Part shown: piece by piece, positions 10,787-19,274 of the stretch | How positions within the stretch are numbered: position 1 is the first letter of the stretch | Layout of the letters: every line of letters begins with the position of its first letter | Translations under genes and position numbers: made by a program | Notes under the pieces: model-generated | The model's input: only the letters and a program-made list of their open reading frames with translations | Told to the model about the DNA's origin: nothing | Database searches by the model: none | Origin: Phytomonospora sp040655735 | GTDB taxonomy: Bacteria > Actinomycetota > Actinomycetes > Mycobacteriales > Micromonosporaceae | Reading direction: 5' to 3' | Length of the DNA: 64,000 bases | Assembly: GCF_040655735.1 (NCBI RefSeq) | Contig: NZ_JBFAKK010000006.1 | Span: 372,001 to 436,000, forward strand

Positions 10787-11788
10787 TCACAGCTCGAAAC
10801 CGTTCGGGAACGGGTCGTCGGGGTCGAGGAGGTACTGGGCGGTCCCGGTGATCCAGGCCCGGCCGGTGATGGACGGGATGATCGCCGCCCGCCCGGCGAC
10901 GGTGGTCTCGCCGACCGCCCGGGCGGTGAAGCGGGTCCCGATGAAGGACTCGTTCACGATCTCCTCGCCGACGGCGAGTTCGCCGCGGGCGTGGAGCTGA
11001 GCGAGGCGCGCGGAGGTGCCGGTTCCGCAGGGTGAGCGATCGAACCACCCCGGATGGATGACCATGGCGTGGCGGGTGTGCGCGGGTGTGGACTCGGGAG
11101 CGAGCACGGCGACGTGTTTGAGGCCGCCGATGGCAGGGTCCTGGGGGTGCTGGGGCCGGGCTCGCTCGTTGACGGCGTCCATGACGGCGAGCCCGGCGCG
11201 CATGATGTCGTCCTTGTTCGCGCGGTCGAAGGCGACGCCGAGGTCCTCGGCTCGGACGAAGGCGTAGAAGTTGCCGCCGAAGGCGAGGTCGTAGGGCACG
11301 GTGCCGTGGCCGGGGACCTCGACGGAGGCGTCGAGCGCGGCGGCGAAGGAGGGAACGTTCTCGAGGGTCACCGACTCGGCGCGTCCGTCGCGTACGGCGA
11401 CGGTGGCGGTGACGAGGCCGGCGGGTGTGTCGAGGCGGATGGTCGTCTCGGGTTCGGTCGCCTCGACAACGCCGGTCTCGACGAGGACGGTCGCCACGCC
11501 GATCGTGCCGTGGCCGCACATGGGCAGCCAGCCGGAGACCTCGATGAACAGGACGCCGACGTCGGCGTCGGGCCTGGTCGGCGGCTGGAGGATGGCGCCG
11601 CTCATGGCGGAGTGGCCGCGGGGTTCGTGGACGAAGAAGGTGCGCAGGTCGTCGCGCTCCTTCATCAGGATCTCGCGGCGTTCGGCCATGGTGGTGCCGG
11701 GCAGGGGGCCGACACCACCGGTGATGACGCGCGTCGGCATGCCCTCGGTGTGGGAGTCGACGGCGTGGAACACGTGGCGGCTGCGCAT
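10787..11788 (-). CDS. 4-hydroxyproline 2-epimerase / proline racemase family
   Basis: A 333-residue enzyme of the proline racemase family. Both catalytic cysteines are present: C91 in MCGHGTIG and C254 in SPCGTGTSA. This makes it an epimerase or racemase and excludes trans-3-hydroxyproline dehydratase, which lacks the pair. The family interconverts L- and D-proline or trans-4-hydroxy-L-proline and cis-4-hydroxy-D-proline. The operon context (DHDPS-family deaminase, D-hydroxyproline dehydrogenase parts) favours hydroxyproline. Its ATG overlaps the upstream stop as ATGA. Confidence 0.9.
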   Translation of the reverse strand: MRSRHVFHAVDSHTEGMPTRVITGGVGPLPGTTMAERREILMKERDDLRTFFVHEPRGHSAMSGAILQPPTRPDADVGVLFIEVSGWLPMCGHGTIGVATVLVETGVVEATEPETTIRLDTPAGLVTATVAVRDGRAESVTLENVPSFAAALDASVEVPGHGTVPYDLAFGGNFYAFVRAEDLGVAFDRANKDDIMRAGLAVMDAVNERARPQHPQDPAIGGLKHVAVLAPESTPAHTRHAMVIHPGWFDRSPCGTGTSARLAQLHARGELAVGEEIVNESFIGTRFTARAVGETTVAGRAAIIPSITGRAWITGTAQYLLDPDDPFPNGFEL

Positions 11789-12759
11789 CAGATCACGGCC
11801 GGTTCTTCGCCGCCGATCGGGAGTCCGGCTGCGGCCGGCCGCTCGCTCGACCCGGCGGACCGCAGCGCGCTCTTCTCCACGGTCGCGAGGGCCTTCTCGG
11901 TCACGGCGCGCACCACCCGCTCCTGCTTTGCGGTGAGCGGCCCGCGCGGGGGACGGCAGTCGCCGCCCTTGCGTCCGGCGATGTCCATGGACAGCTTGAT
12001 CGCCTGCACGAACTCGGTCTTGGAGTCCCAGCGCAGCAGTGGGTGCAGCGCCCGGTAGAGGGGCAGCGCGGTGTCGAGGTCCTTGGCCACGGCGGCCTTG
12101 TACAGCGCCACACTCGACGCGGGCAGTGCGTTGGGGTAGCCCGCGACCCAGCCGACGGCGCCGGCGATGGCGAGTTCGAGGAGCACGTCGTCGGAGCCGA
12201 TGAGCAGGTCGAGGTCCGGGGCGAGCTCGCGGATCTCGTAGGCGCGGCGGACGTCGCCGGTGAACTCCTTGACGGCGACGATGAGTCCCTCGTCGTGGAG
12301 CTTGGCGAGCAGTCCTGGCGTGAGGTCGACCTTGGTGTCGAGGGGGTTGTTGTAGGCGATGATCGGCAGGCCGGCCTTGGCGACCTCGGCGTAGTGGTCG
12401 ACGACCGCGCGGGTGTCGGCGCGGTAGGAGTTGGGCGGCAGGAGCATGACCGCGCCGCAGCCGGCCTCGGCGGCCTCCTCGGCCCAGTAGCGCGCCTCGC
12501 CGGAGCCGTAGGCGGCGACGCCCGGGATGACGTGCTCACCGCCGAGGACCTCGACGGCGGTCGTCATCACCCGGTGGCGTTCCTTCTCGGTGAGGGTCTG
12601 GTACTCCCCCAGGGATCCGTTGGGGACGACGCCGTCGCAGCCCTGCTCCTTCAGCCACGCGACGTGCGCCGCGTAGGCGTCGTAGTCGACGTGGAGGTCG
12701 TCGAGGAACGGCAGGGCGGTGGCGACCTGTACTCCGTGCCAGGGCTTGGTGTCGGTCAT
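11788..12759 (-). CDS. DHDPS-family protein, likely 1-pyrroline-4-hydroxy-2-carboxylate deaminase
   Basis: A 323-residue aldolase-fold protein of the dihydrodipicolinate synthase family. The Schiff-base lysine is K164 in VAVKEFTGD, and the helper tyrosine is Y136 in PIIAYNNP. Placement between an epimerase and D-hydroxyproline dehydrogenase subunits fits the deaminase that turns 1-pyrroline-4-hydroxy-2-carboxylate into 2-oxoglutarate semialdehyde. The assignment rests on context, since DHDPS-family members have many substrates. The ATG start has AAGGAG 7 bases upstream and overlaps the preceding stop. The C-terminal 30 residues after EKALATVEKS look like a variable tail. Confidence 0.85.
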   Translation of the reverse strand: MTDTKPWHGVQVATALPFLDDLHVDYDAYAAHVAWLKEQGCDGVVPNGSLGEYQTLTEKERHRVMTTAVEVLGGEHVIPGVAAYGSGEARYWAEEAAEAGCGAVMLLPPNSYRADTRAVVDHYAEVAKAGLPIIAYNNPLDTKVDLTPGLLAKLHDEGLIVAVKEFTGDVRRAYEIRELAPDLDLLIGSDDVLLELAIAGAVGWVAGYPNALPASSVALYKAAVAKDLDTALPLYRALHPLLRWDSKTEFVQAIKLSMDIAGRKGGDCRPPRGPLTAKQERVVRAVTEKALATVEKSALRSAGSSERPAAAGLPIGGEEPAVI

Positions 12760-14102
12760 GTGTCGGCTCCTTGGGGTGGATGGGTGTCGAGGCCGGCGAG
12801 GTCGCCGAGCCGTACGGGTTGCGCGAGTGGCCGGTTGACGTGTTCGGCGACGCCGAGGATGCGGGCGGCGGCGTAGCCGCAGACGCGTCCCTGGCAGTGG
12901 CCCATTCCGGTGCGGCTGAGGAGTTTGAGGCCGCGGGTGTCGCGGGCGCCGTCGGCGACGGCTTCGCGGACGCGGGCGTAGGTGACTTCTTCGCAGCGGC
13001 AGACGAGGGTGTCGTCGGTGAGCCAGGAGCGCCAGCCGTCGCGGACGGGCCAGGCGGCGGCGAGCGCGGCGGCGAGCCGTCGCTGGCGTGTGCGGCGGCG
13101 CAGTAGTCCGGTGGGGGGTGTGGTGTCGGTGGCGGCGTGTCCGGCGAGGGCGCCGGTGGTCATGGCCAGGATCGCTCCGCCGACTCCGCAGGTCTCGCCG
13201 GCGGCCCAGACGCGGGCGGCGGTGGTCGCCTGTGCGGCGTCGACGACGGCGACGGGGGTGCCGTCGAAGCCGGGCGTGAGTTCGCAGCCGAGGTGGACGG
13301 CGAGTTCGAGTTGCGGTGTGAAGCCGTATCCGGCGGCGAGGGTGTCGCAGGGGATGGTGCGGTGGGTGCCGTCGACGGGTCGCCAGTCGCGGTCGAGGCG
13401 GGCGACGGTGACCTCTTCGAGGCGGTCGTGGCCATGGGCGGCGATGACGGCGTGCCCGGTGCGGTAGGGAATGCGGTGGCGGGCGAGGGCGGCGGCGTAT
13501 CCGGCGGCCTCGGCGGCGCGGGAGAGGTCGGTGGCGAGGGGTAGTGCGTGCCGGTTGGGGCGGTTGGCCTCGAAGACGCCGTGGACGGTGGCGCCGGCTG
13601 CGGCGAGGCCGGTGGCGACAGGGAGGAGGAAGGGTCCGGTGCCGGTGACGACGACGTTGTTTCCGGCGGGCAGTCCCTGCCCCTTCCACAGTGCCTGCGC
13701 TCCCCCGGCGGTCATGACGCCGGGCAGGTCCCATCCGGGAAAGGGCAGGGACCTGTCGTGGGCGCCGGTGGCCAGGACGACGCGGCGGGCGCGGACGGTC
13801 GCCGGGCGCTCGTCGGCGTGTCCGACGAGGCAGTGGAGGACGTGGGGTTCGCCGGGTTCGGCGTGCCAGACGCGGTGGCCGGCGAGGTGGGCGACGCCGT
13901 CGAGGCGGTCGCGGAGGCGGGTGAAGGCGCGCCAGTGGTGGTGGCGGGCGCCGTCGTCGCCGTGCTGGTGGCGGTAGTACTGGCCGCCGGAGCGTTCGGC
14001 GGCGTCGATGACGGCGACGGCGGCGCCGTTGCCGGCGGCGGTCGCGGCCGCGGCGAGGCCGGCGGGTCCGGCGCCGATGACGGCGATGTCGTACACGGTC
14101 AT
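12756..14102 (-). CDS. D-hydroxyproline dehydrogenase-type FAD/NAD subunit with BFD-like domain
   Basis: A 448-residue pyridine nucleotide-disulfide oxidoreductase-like protein. The N-terminus has the dinucleotide fold GAGPAGLAAA, with the family ATGAHDR segment. The C-terminus carries a BFD-type [2Fe-2S] domain with C368, C370, C403 and C408. This architecture is that of HcnB, opine oxidase subunit A and the alpha subunit of heterotrimeric D-hydroxyproline dehydrogenase. It should form a complex with the two genes transcribed before it. Overlaps of 4 bases on both sides show translational coupling. Confidence 0.88.
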   Translation of the reverse strand: MTVYDIAVIGAGPAGLAAAATAAGNGAAVAVIDAAERSGGQYYRHQHGDDGARHHHWRAFTRLRDRLDGVAHLAGHRVWHAEPGEPHVLHCLVGHADERPATVRARRVVLATGAHDRSLPFPGWDLPGVMTAGGAQALWKGQGLPAGNNVVVTGTGPFLLPVATGLAAAGATVHGVFEANRPNRHALPLATDLSRAAEAAGYAAALARHRIPYRTGHAVIAAHGHDRLEEVTVARLDRDWRPVDGTHRTIPCDTLAAGYGFTPQLELAVHLGCELTPGFDGTPVAVVDAAQATTAARVWAAGETCGVGGAILAMTTGALAGHAATDTTPPTGLLRRRTRQRRLAAALAAAWPVRDGWRSWLTDDTLVCRCEEVTYARVREAVADGARDTRGLKLLSRTGMGHCQGRVCGYAAARILGVAEHVNRPLAQPVRLGDLAGLDTHPPQGADT

Positions 14103-14344
14103 TCCGCGGCTCCGGTGGTGATGACGTCGCCGTCGCGGGCGGGCGCGAGGCAGGCGCGGATGGAGGTGCGGCCGTTGACGGTGACGAGGCAGTCGAAGCA
14201 GACGCCGATACCGCAGAAGAGCCCGCGCGGGCGTCCTCCGAAGCGGGTGGTGCGCCAGGAGCGCATTCCGGCGGCGTGCAGGGCCGCGCCTATGGTCTGG
14301 CCTTCCTCGGCGGGGACGGCGCGGCCGTCGACGGTGATGTTCAC
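14099..14344 (-). CDS. Small [2Fe-2S] subunit (HcnA-like)
   Basis: An 81-residue ferredoxin-fold protein with C44-x4-C49-x2-C52 and C65, the plant-type [2Fe-2S] ligand pattern found in HcnA and in the gamma subunit of D-hydroxyproline dehydrogenases. It lies between the two FAD proteins, overlapping both by 4 bases, and probably wires electrons between them and to the respiratory chain. The GTG start (GTGA overlap) was chosen; longer reading upstream would only cover the oxidase gene in another frame. Confidence 0.9.
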   Translation of the reverse strand: MNITVDGRAVPAEEGQTIGAALHAAGMRSWRTTRFGGRPRGLFCGIGVCFDCLVTVNGRTSIRACLAPARDGDVITTGAAE

Positions 14345-15489
14345 GTGCTCGCTCCCTGGTCGAAGCGGCCGGGGCGGAAGGCCGCGATGTCGATGGCGGG
14401 CGCCCGTCCGGTCAGGCCCTGGGAGATGAGCATGCCGGTCCCGGCGGCGAGGCCGACACCGGCGCCCTCGTGTCCGCAGGCATGCCAGAGGCCGGGGACG
14501 CGCTCGTCGGCGCCGATCACGGGCAGATGGTCGGGGGTATAGGGGCGAAAGCCCCGGTAGGCGCGCATGACCTGGACGTCGGCGAGGACGGGGAACAGCT
14601 CGGCGGCCTGCGCGGCGAGGCGGCGCAACACGGGGATGGAGAAGCGGGTGTCGAAGCCGACGCGTTCGCGGCTGGCGCCGATCAGGACCGGACCGGCGGC
14701 GGTTCCCTCGACGACGGGCGAGGTCTCGAGCCCGGCGGTGGCGGCGGCGACGTTGGCGACGTAGTCGGCGGAGTAGACCTTGTGCCGGATCAGGCGGGGC
14801 AGCGGTTCGGTGACCAGCACGAAGCCCCGGCGCGGCGCGACGGGCAGTTCCCCGCCGCAGCGGGAGGCGACCTCGGCGGCCCAGGTGCCGGCGGCGTTGA
14901 CGACGGCACTGGTGGGGACGGGGCCGGCGTCGGTGCGGGCGGCGGTGACCTTCCCTGCGACGCGGTCGACGCCGGTGCAGGTGAGTCCGGTGTGGACGGT
15001 GACGGCGGGGTGGCGCAAAAGCGCGGCGGCGGCCAGAGCCGGCATGACCTGCGCGTCCTGCGGATAGAAGACGGCACCGGCCGTGCCGTCGCGCAGGTGC
15101 GGCTCGTAGTCGTGGGCGTCGGCGACGGCGACGGCTTCGACGCCGCTCGACCGCTGTCCGGCGGCGAGTTCGGTGAGGGCGGCGAGGGCCGGGGCGTTCG
15201 GGGCGACGACGAGGCCGCCTTTCGGTTCGTACTCGATGTCGGCGTCGAGGACGCCCGACCATTCGCGCCAGCGGCGCAGGGAGAGCATCGCCAGGTCGAG
15301 TTCGGGCCCCGGCGGCTTGTCGGACACGAGGAGGTTGCCCTCACCCGCGCCAGTGGTGCCTCCGGCAACCTGGTCGCGTTCGACGACGGCGACGGTCATG
15401 CCCGCCATCGCGCACTCGTGGGCGATGGCGGCTCCGACGATTCCGGCACCGACGATGACGACGTCGGCGCCGCCCAGGGACGTTGCCAC
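14341..15489 (-). CDS. FAD-dependent D-amino/imino acid dehydrogenase subunit (DAO family)
   Basis: A 382-residue DAO-fold flavoprotein with GAGIVGAAIA at the N-terminus and a C-terminal GHEGAGVGLAAGTGMLI FAD-binding motif. It matches the catalytic (HcnC/OoxB-like) subunit that oxidises cis-4-hydroxy-D-proline or related D-amino acids. It is the first gene of the five-enzyme operon. No ribosome site precedes the GTG, and a -10-like CATACT ends 7 bases before it, so a leaderless transcript is possible. Confidence 0.87.
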   Translation of the reverse strand: MATSLGGADVVIVGAGIVGAAIAHECAMAGMTVAVVERDQVAGGTTGAGEGNLLVSDKPPGPELDLAMLSLRRWREWSGVLDADIEYEPKGGLVVAPNAPALAALTELAAGQRSSGVEAVAVADAHDYEPHLRDGTAGAVFYPQDAQVMPALAAAALLRHPAVTVHTGLTCTGVDRVAGKVTAARTDAGPVPTSAVVNAAGTWAAEVASRCGGELPVAPRRGFVLVTEPLPRLIRHKVYSADYVANVAAATAGLETSPVVEGTAAGPVLIGASRERVGFDTRFSIPVLRRLAAQAAELFPVLADVQVMRAYRGFRPYTPDHLPVIGADERVPGLWHACGHEGAGVGLAAGTGMLISQGLTGRAPAIDIAAFRPGRFDQGAST

Positions 15490-15506
15490 GTCAGTAGTAT
15501 GTCACA
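15489..15506 (-). promoter_or_regulatory. Candidate leaderless promoter and operator of the hydroxyproline operon
   Basis: In the 19-base gap after the ComB-like gene the minus strand reads GTGTGACATACTACTGAC followed at once by the GTG start. CATACT resembles a -10 box at the spacing expected when transcription starts on the start codon. The GTGTGACATACT part resembles a stretch ahead of the GntR gene, so a shared operator is possible. Both points are inference. Confidence 0.3.
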
Positions 15507-15508
15507 CG

Positions 15509-16264
15509 TTAGTGTTCGGCGGCATCGGTGAACACGCCCTTCTCCAGCACCGGGACGACCGCGCTGGAGTCCGCCTCGACCGCGATGTCCACATCGCCCC
15601 CGAAGCCCTGCGAACCGAGCTCCACTCCCCCACCGCAGCGGCGAATCGCGCCGGCGACGTCGGCGGTCACCTCGTAGGTCCGCGCGGCCGCCTCGGCCTC
15701 CGGGGAGAATCCCTCCCCCGTCGCGAGCGCGGCGAGCACGGCACCGGCGCCGAGCTGGTCTTCGAGGCAGGGGCGCAGGCTGCCGTCCGGCCAGCGCTCG
15801 CCCGAGGCGATGACCACGACGGGACGTTCGGCCGTGCCGTAGCCCCGCGCCCCGATCCAGCCGGCGACCGCCCGGGCGTTGCGCAGGCACGCGGCCACGA
15901 CCGTGCCCTCCCCCGCCGCGGCGGCGATGGTGGAACCGTTGGGGGACGGTAGGACCAGCCGTCCGGGTGCGGGCGCGGCCCGCAACGCGGCGGGCGACAG
16001 CGTCCACGGGGACTCCTCTGTCGCCTGCCTCCTGCCGACGGCGAGCTTCGCGCCGTGCTCGTCGGCGTGGGCGCGCGCCGACTCGTCGCGCCAGCGATAA
16101 GGGAGGACGAGGCCCCCGCCTTCGACCACCACCGAAACGGCCGTGGTGAAGGAGAGGACGTCGACGACCACGAGGCAGCCGCCGGGGGAGGCGAGCTCGG
16201 CGGCCTCGACGGGGCCCCAGCCGAAGCGGACGGCGAAGCCGCGCTGTGCGAAGAAGTCGGTCAT
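15509..16264 (-). CDS. 2-phosphosulfolactate phosphatase family protein (ComB-like)
   Basis: A 251-residue protein of the ComB family, whose named member removes phosphate from 2-phosphosulfolactate in coenzyme M synthesis. Family segments are visible: VVVDVLSFTTAVSVV, LPSPNGST and ACLRNARAVAGW, followed by VIASGERW and CLEDQLGAGAV. Actinomycetes do not make coenzyme M, so the true substrate is open. The ATG was chosen because the similarity begins there; the gene is divergent from the kinase-fold gene with 63 bases between. It precedes the hydroxyproline operon by 19 bases and may be cotranscribed. Confidence 0.82.
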   Translation of the reverse strand: MTDFFAQRGFAVRFGWGPVEAAELASPGGCLVVVDVLSFTTAVSVVVEGGGLVLPYRWRDESARAHADEHGAKLAVGRRQATEESPWTLSPAALRAAPAPGRLVLPSPNGSTIAAAAGEGTVVAACLRNARAVAGWIGARGYGTAERPVVVIASGERWPDGSLRPCLEDQLGAGAVLAALATGEGFSPEAEAAARTYEVTADVAGAIRRCGGGVELGSQGFGGDVDIAVEADSSAVVPVLEKGVFTDAAEH

Positions 16265-16327
16265 CGGGCGATGATGGCACGGCCGTCGCCCCGTGCCCGA
16301 GGCCCGCCGTCCTGCTACTTTCCCGCC

Positions 16328-17239
16328 GTGGAGACCATTCCCGACGGCGTACTCGACCGACTCACCGGCATGGACGGCTCCGAGCTGACCGCCTGCGCCG
16401 CCACACCGCTCGGCGGAGGGCTCGGCGTCGCCACCGCCGGTGTCGCGCGGCTGGACGCGGCCTACCGGGCGGGTCGAGCCGAGGGGACCTTCAGCGTCAT
16501 CCGCAAGACTTTCCGGCCGGTGAGCTCCGGACGCCACGCCGAGGCGGCCCGCGACCCCCGCCACTGGGCGTTCTGGCGCCGGGAAGTACTCGCCTACGCC
16601 TCCGGTGTGCTCCCCTCCGGGCCGGGCCTGCGCGCTCCGGTGTGCTTCGGCCACGGCGACGACGTCGTCTACCTCGAAGACGTCGAGGGGACGACCGAGT
16701 CGCCGGTCCTGGCCGCCGCGCGGCTCGGGCGCTGGCAGGCCGCGGCGGCGGCGCCGTCGGCGCCGTGGCTGTCCGGCCACCAGCTCGCACAGCGCGTGGC
16801 CGCCGGTGGGCTCGACTGGTCGGCCGTCGACGCCGACCCTCGCATGCCGGCGCTATGGGAGCGGCGCGCCGAACTCCTCGAAGCGCTCGCCGGACTCCCC
16901 CAAGTGCTGTCGCACGGTGACTTCCACCACGCGAACATAATCGCGACGGCAGGCGACACCGTCGTGCTCGACTGGGGCACGCTCGGCCTCGCGCCCACCG
17001 GCGCCGACCTCGCGCACTACCTGCTCGGCCATCCCGACGGCACCGATCCCGCCCATGTCGCCGACCTGGTGGACGCCTACCTCGACGGCTCGCGCGGGCG
17101 ATTCACCCGGGCCGATGCGCAGACCGGGCTATGCGCCACCGCCGCACTGACCGGCGCGAGCCGCGTGCACTGGCGACTCGCCCAAGGGCTGCCGGTCCCC
17201 GACGGGTACGTCGACCTCGTGTCGGCGATGGCGCCGTAG
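16328..17239 (+). CDS. Aminoglycoside phosphotransferase-fold protein
   Basis: A 303-residue APH/choline kinase-fold protein. The catalytic loop LSHGDFHHANII (H196, D198) and the metal-binding D215 in VVLDWGTLGL are intact, followed by GADLAHYL. Residues 36-120 form the small lobe, with a lysine in SVIRKTFRP as likely nucleotide contact. The family phosphorylates antibiotics, choline, sugars or other hydroxyls. Nothing here shows the substrate, and resistance should not be assumed. GTG start; no strong ribosome site. Confidence 0.83.
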   Translation: METIPDGVLDRLTGMDGSELTACAATPLGGGLGVATAGVARLDAAYRAGRAEGTFSVIRKTFRPVSSGRHAEAARDPRHWAFWRREVLAYASGVLPSGPGLRAPVCFGHGDDVVYLEDVEGTTESPVLAAARLGRWQAAAAAPSAPWLSGHQLAQRVAAGGLDWSAVDADPRMPALWERRAELLEALAGLPQVLSHGDFHHANIIATAGDTVVLDWGTLGLAPTGADLAHYLLGHPDGTDPAHVADLVDAYLDGSRGRFTRADAQTGLCATAALTGASRVHWRLAQGLPVPDGYVDLVSAMAP

Positions 17240-17248
17240 GGTGGCCGG

Positions 17249-17737
17249 ATGGACCTCTACGACATCCCGCTGCGGACCCTCGACGGCGAGGCGGCCTCGC
17301 TCGCCGACCACAAGGGCAAGGCACTGCTGATCGTCAACGTCGCCTCCCGGTGCGGACTCACGCCGCAGTACGGGGGTCTCGAACGTCTCCAGGAGCGCTA
17401 CGCCGAGCGCGGTTTCAGCGTCCTGGGCTTCCCGTGCAACCAGTTCGGCGGGCAGGAGCCGGGAAGCGCCGAGGAGATCGCGGAGTTCTGCTCGGCGACC
17501 TACGGCGTCACCTTCCCCATGTTCGCCAAGGGCGACGTGAACGGCGACGACCGCCAGCCGCTCTACACCGAGCTGACCGCGACCACCGACGCCGACGGCG
17601 CCGCCGGGGACGTCCAGTGGAACTTCGAGAAGTTCCTCATCTCGCCCGAAGGGGAGATCGTCGGGCGGTTCCGGCCCACCGTGTCGCCGGAGTCGGACGA
17701 ACTCGTCGCCGCGATCGAGGCGCGCCTGCCCGGGTAA
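17249..17737 (+). CDS. Glutathione peroxidase family protein
   Basis: A 162-residue thiol peroxidase with the family tetrad: C35 in NVASRCGLTPQY, Q65 in FPCNQFGGQEPG, and W124-N125 in VQWNFEKF. The catalytic residue is cysteine, not selenocysteine. C81 in EFCSATYGVTFP matches the resolving cysteine of thioredoxin-dependent members. Actinomycetes lack glutathione, so thioredoxin or mycoredoxin is the likely reductant. It reduces hydrogen and lipid peroxides in the cytoplasm. It starts 10 bases after the kinase-fold gene and may share its transcript. Confidence 0.93.
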   Translation: MDLYDIPLRTLDGEAASLADHKGKALLIVNVASRCGLTPQYGGLERLQERYAERGFSVLGFPCNQFGGQEPGSAEEIAEFCSATYGVTFPMFAKGDVNGDDRQPLYTELTATTDADGAAGDVQWNFEKFLISPEGEIVGRFRPTVSPESDELVAAIEARLPG

Positions 17738-17780
17738 ATCCGGTGCGCCGGCGGGCCGGGAGCCCCTAGTCTGCGCCACC

Positions 17781-18371
17781 ATGGAGGACCCGAGGCGATA
17801 CCTCAACGTCGTCGACGTCGAGGCGACCTGCTGGCAGGGCCAGGCCCCACCGGGGCAGGTCAACGAGATCATCGAGATCGGCCTGTGCGTGGTCGACCTC
17901 GGCACCCGCGAGCGCGTCGCCAAGCACCGGATCCTGGTGCGACCGGCGCGGTCGACGGTCAGCGAGTTCTGCGCCGAGCTGACCGGCCTGACCCAGGAGG
18001 ACGTCGAATCCGGCGTCTCCTTCGAGGAGGCGTGCCGGGTCCTGGACTCCGAGCACCGGGCCCGTTCACGGGCGTGGGCGAGCTGGGGCGACTACGACCG
18101 CAAGCAGTTCGAGCGGCAGTGCGGGCGCGGCCCGGCGGTGTACCCCTTCTCCTCGCGGCACACCAACGCCAAGGCCGTCTTCGGCGAGTCCTACGAACTG
18201 CGCAGGCGGCCGGGCATGGCGCAGGCGCTGAACGTGGCAGGTCTGCCGCTGGAGGGCCGGCACCACAGTGGAGCCGACGACGCGTGGAACATCGGCGCAC
18301 TGGTGCTGCGGCTCGTCGAGCGCGGTGCCTGGGCGGGGGCGCCGGACCGGAACGGCCCGGCGGAGGCCTAG
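17781..18371 (+). CDS. DEDDh-family 3'-5' exonuclease
   Basis: A 196-residue RNase T/DnaQ-fold exonuclease related to the Eri1/KapD group. The Exo I motif is VVDVEAT (D12, E14), the Exo II region holds SWGDYDRKQF, and Exo III is HHSGADDAWN, giving the four acidic residues and histidine of the DEDDh class. Such proteins trim RNA or DNA 3' ends. It is a single-domain form without a polymerase. The ATG start agrees with the family start. Confidence 0.88.
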   Translation: MEDPRRYLNVVDVEATCWQGQAPPGQVNEIIEIGLCVVDLGTRERVAKHRILVRPARSTVSEFCAELTGLTQEDVESGVSFEEACRVLDSEHRARSRAWASWGDYDRKQFERQCGRGPAVYPFSSRHTNAKAVFGESYELRRRPGMAQALNVAGLPLEGRHHSGADDAWNIGALVLRLVERGAWAGAPDRNGPAEA

Positions 18372-18392
18372 ACGCCGCGGCCGGTGGGCCCT

Positions 18393-19154
18393 TCAGGCCA
18401 GGTGCCGCTCGATGAACGCGTGCCAGAGGTCCGGTGCGTGCTCCGGAGTGCGGCCGTGGCGTCCTGCGAAGGCGTGCAGTTCTTTGGCGGGGTTCGGGAA
18501 GGCGTCGAACAGTTCCAGCTGGCCGGTGCGCGGGAAGAGCTCGTCGTCCCACTGCAGGTGGAAGAGCACCGGAGCGGCGATACCGGAGGCGTCGTCCAAG
18601 GCGCGGACCGGAGCTCGCAGGCCGGGGTCGAGCCCGGCTGCCGACCGCGTGCCGAACTTCCCGAACACCGCGCACTTCAGATCCGGTGCGAGCGCGGCCG
18701 CGGCGGCCAGGCCCAGTCGAGTGCCCATGGACAGTCCGAAGTAGGCCTGGCGCGTCCGGTCGGCGATCCCTGCGTCGACCAGGAGGTCGCGCGTGGCGAC
18801 CCACTCCTCGGCGACGCGGTCCAGCACCCGGCCGATGCCCTCGGCGACGATCCGCGCCTGGTACTCCGCCGGCGTGAGTGAAGACGGCACCCGATCCCCG
18901 TGGTAGGGCCCGTCGATCGCGGCGGCCGCAAAGCCGGCCTGTGCGAACCGCTCCGCCATCGACGAGACGCGGTCACTGTGCCGGTGCCCGCTGCCGCCGT
19001 GGCCGAGCAGGACTAGCGGAACCGGCCCCGGCCGCGCGACGGGGGTCCAGACGGTGCCGGGGACCCGGGGACCCGCCCGGTGGATCACGAACGAGCGCTG
19101 CTCGGAAGGCTTCGACGTCCGCCGGCGAACGCCCCACTCCGTGCGATGCCTCAT
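18393..19154 (-). CDS. Alpha/beta hydrolase (dienelactone hydrolase-like)
   Basis: A 253-residue serine hydrolase. The oxyanion segment is LLGHGGSGH, the nucleophile is S142 in GLSMGTR, an acid is likely in WDDELFP, and the histidine lies in FAGRHG. The substrate is unknown. No ribosome site marks the start: the ATG used gives a short N-terminus, and an in-frame GTG 39 bases upstream is possible. It converges on the exonuclease gene with 21 bases between them. Confidence 0.8.
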   Translation of the reverse strand: MRHRTEWGVRRRTSKPSEQRSFVIHRAGPRVPGTVWTPVARPGPVPLVLLGHGGSGHRHSDRVSSMAERFAQAGFAAAAIDGPYHGDRVPSSLTPAEYQARIVAEGIGRVLDRVAEEWVATRDLLVDAGIADRTRQAYFGLSMGTRLGLAAAAALAPDLKCAVFGKFGTRSAAGLDPGLRAPVRALDDASGIAAPVLFHLQWDDELFPRTGQLELFDAFPNPAKELHAFAGRHGRTPEHAPDLWHAFIERHLA

Positions 19155-19226
19155 CGCGCCATCCAAGCACCGGACCACTTCGAAGGGGAACACCCGGTGG
19201 CAACCGCTGCGTCGAACCGCTCCGAC

Positions 19227-19262
19227 CCGTGGGGCCCGGCGGAACTCCGGCGGGCCCCACGG
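19227..19262 (-). terminator. Hairpin terminator after the DUF305 gene
   Basis: A perfect 12-bp stem (CCGTGGGGCCCG and its complement) with a 12-base loop lies 13 bases past the DUF305 stop codon on the minus strand. There is no U tract. Confidence 0.6.
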
Positions 19263-19274
19263 TCATCGGCCGCG

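Noticed and set aside
11788..13734. A much longer start for the DHDPS-family gene
   Set aside because: The added 325 codons lie on top of the FAD/BFD gene in another frame and are Arg/Pro/His-rich nonsense; the ATG at 12759 has AAGGAG and starts where the family starts.
16328..17239. Antibiotic resistance function for the APH-fold protein
   Set aside because: The fold is shared by many kinases of ordinary metabolites, and no neighbouring gene or mobile element supports resistance.
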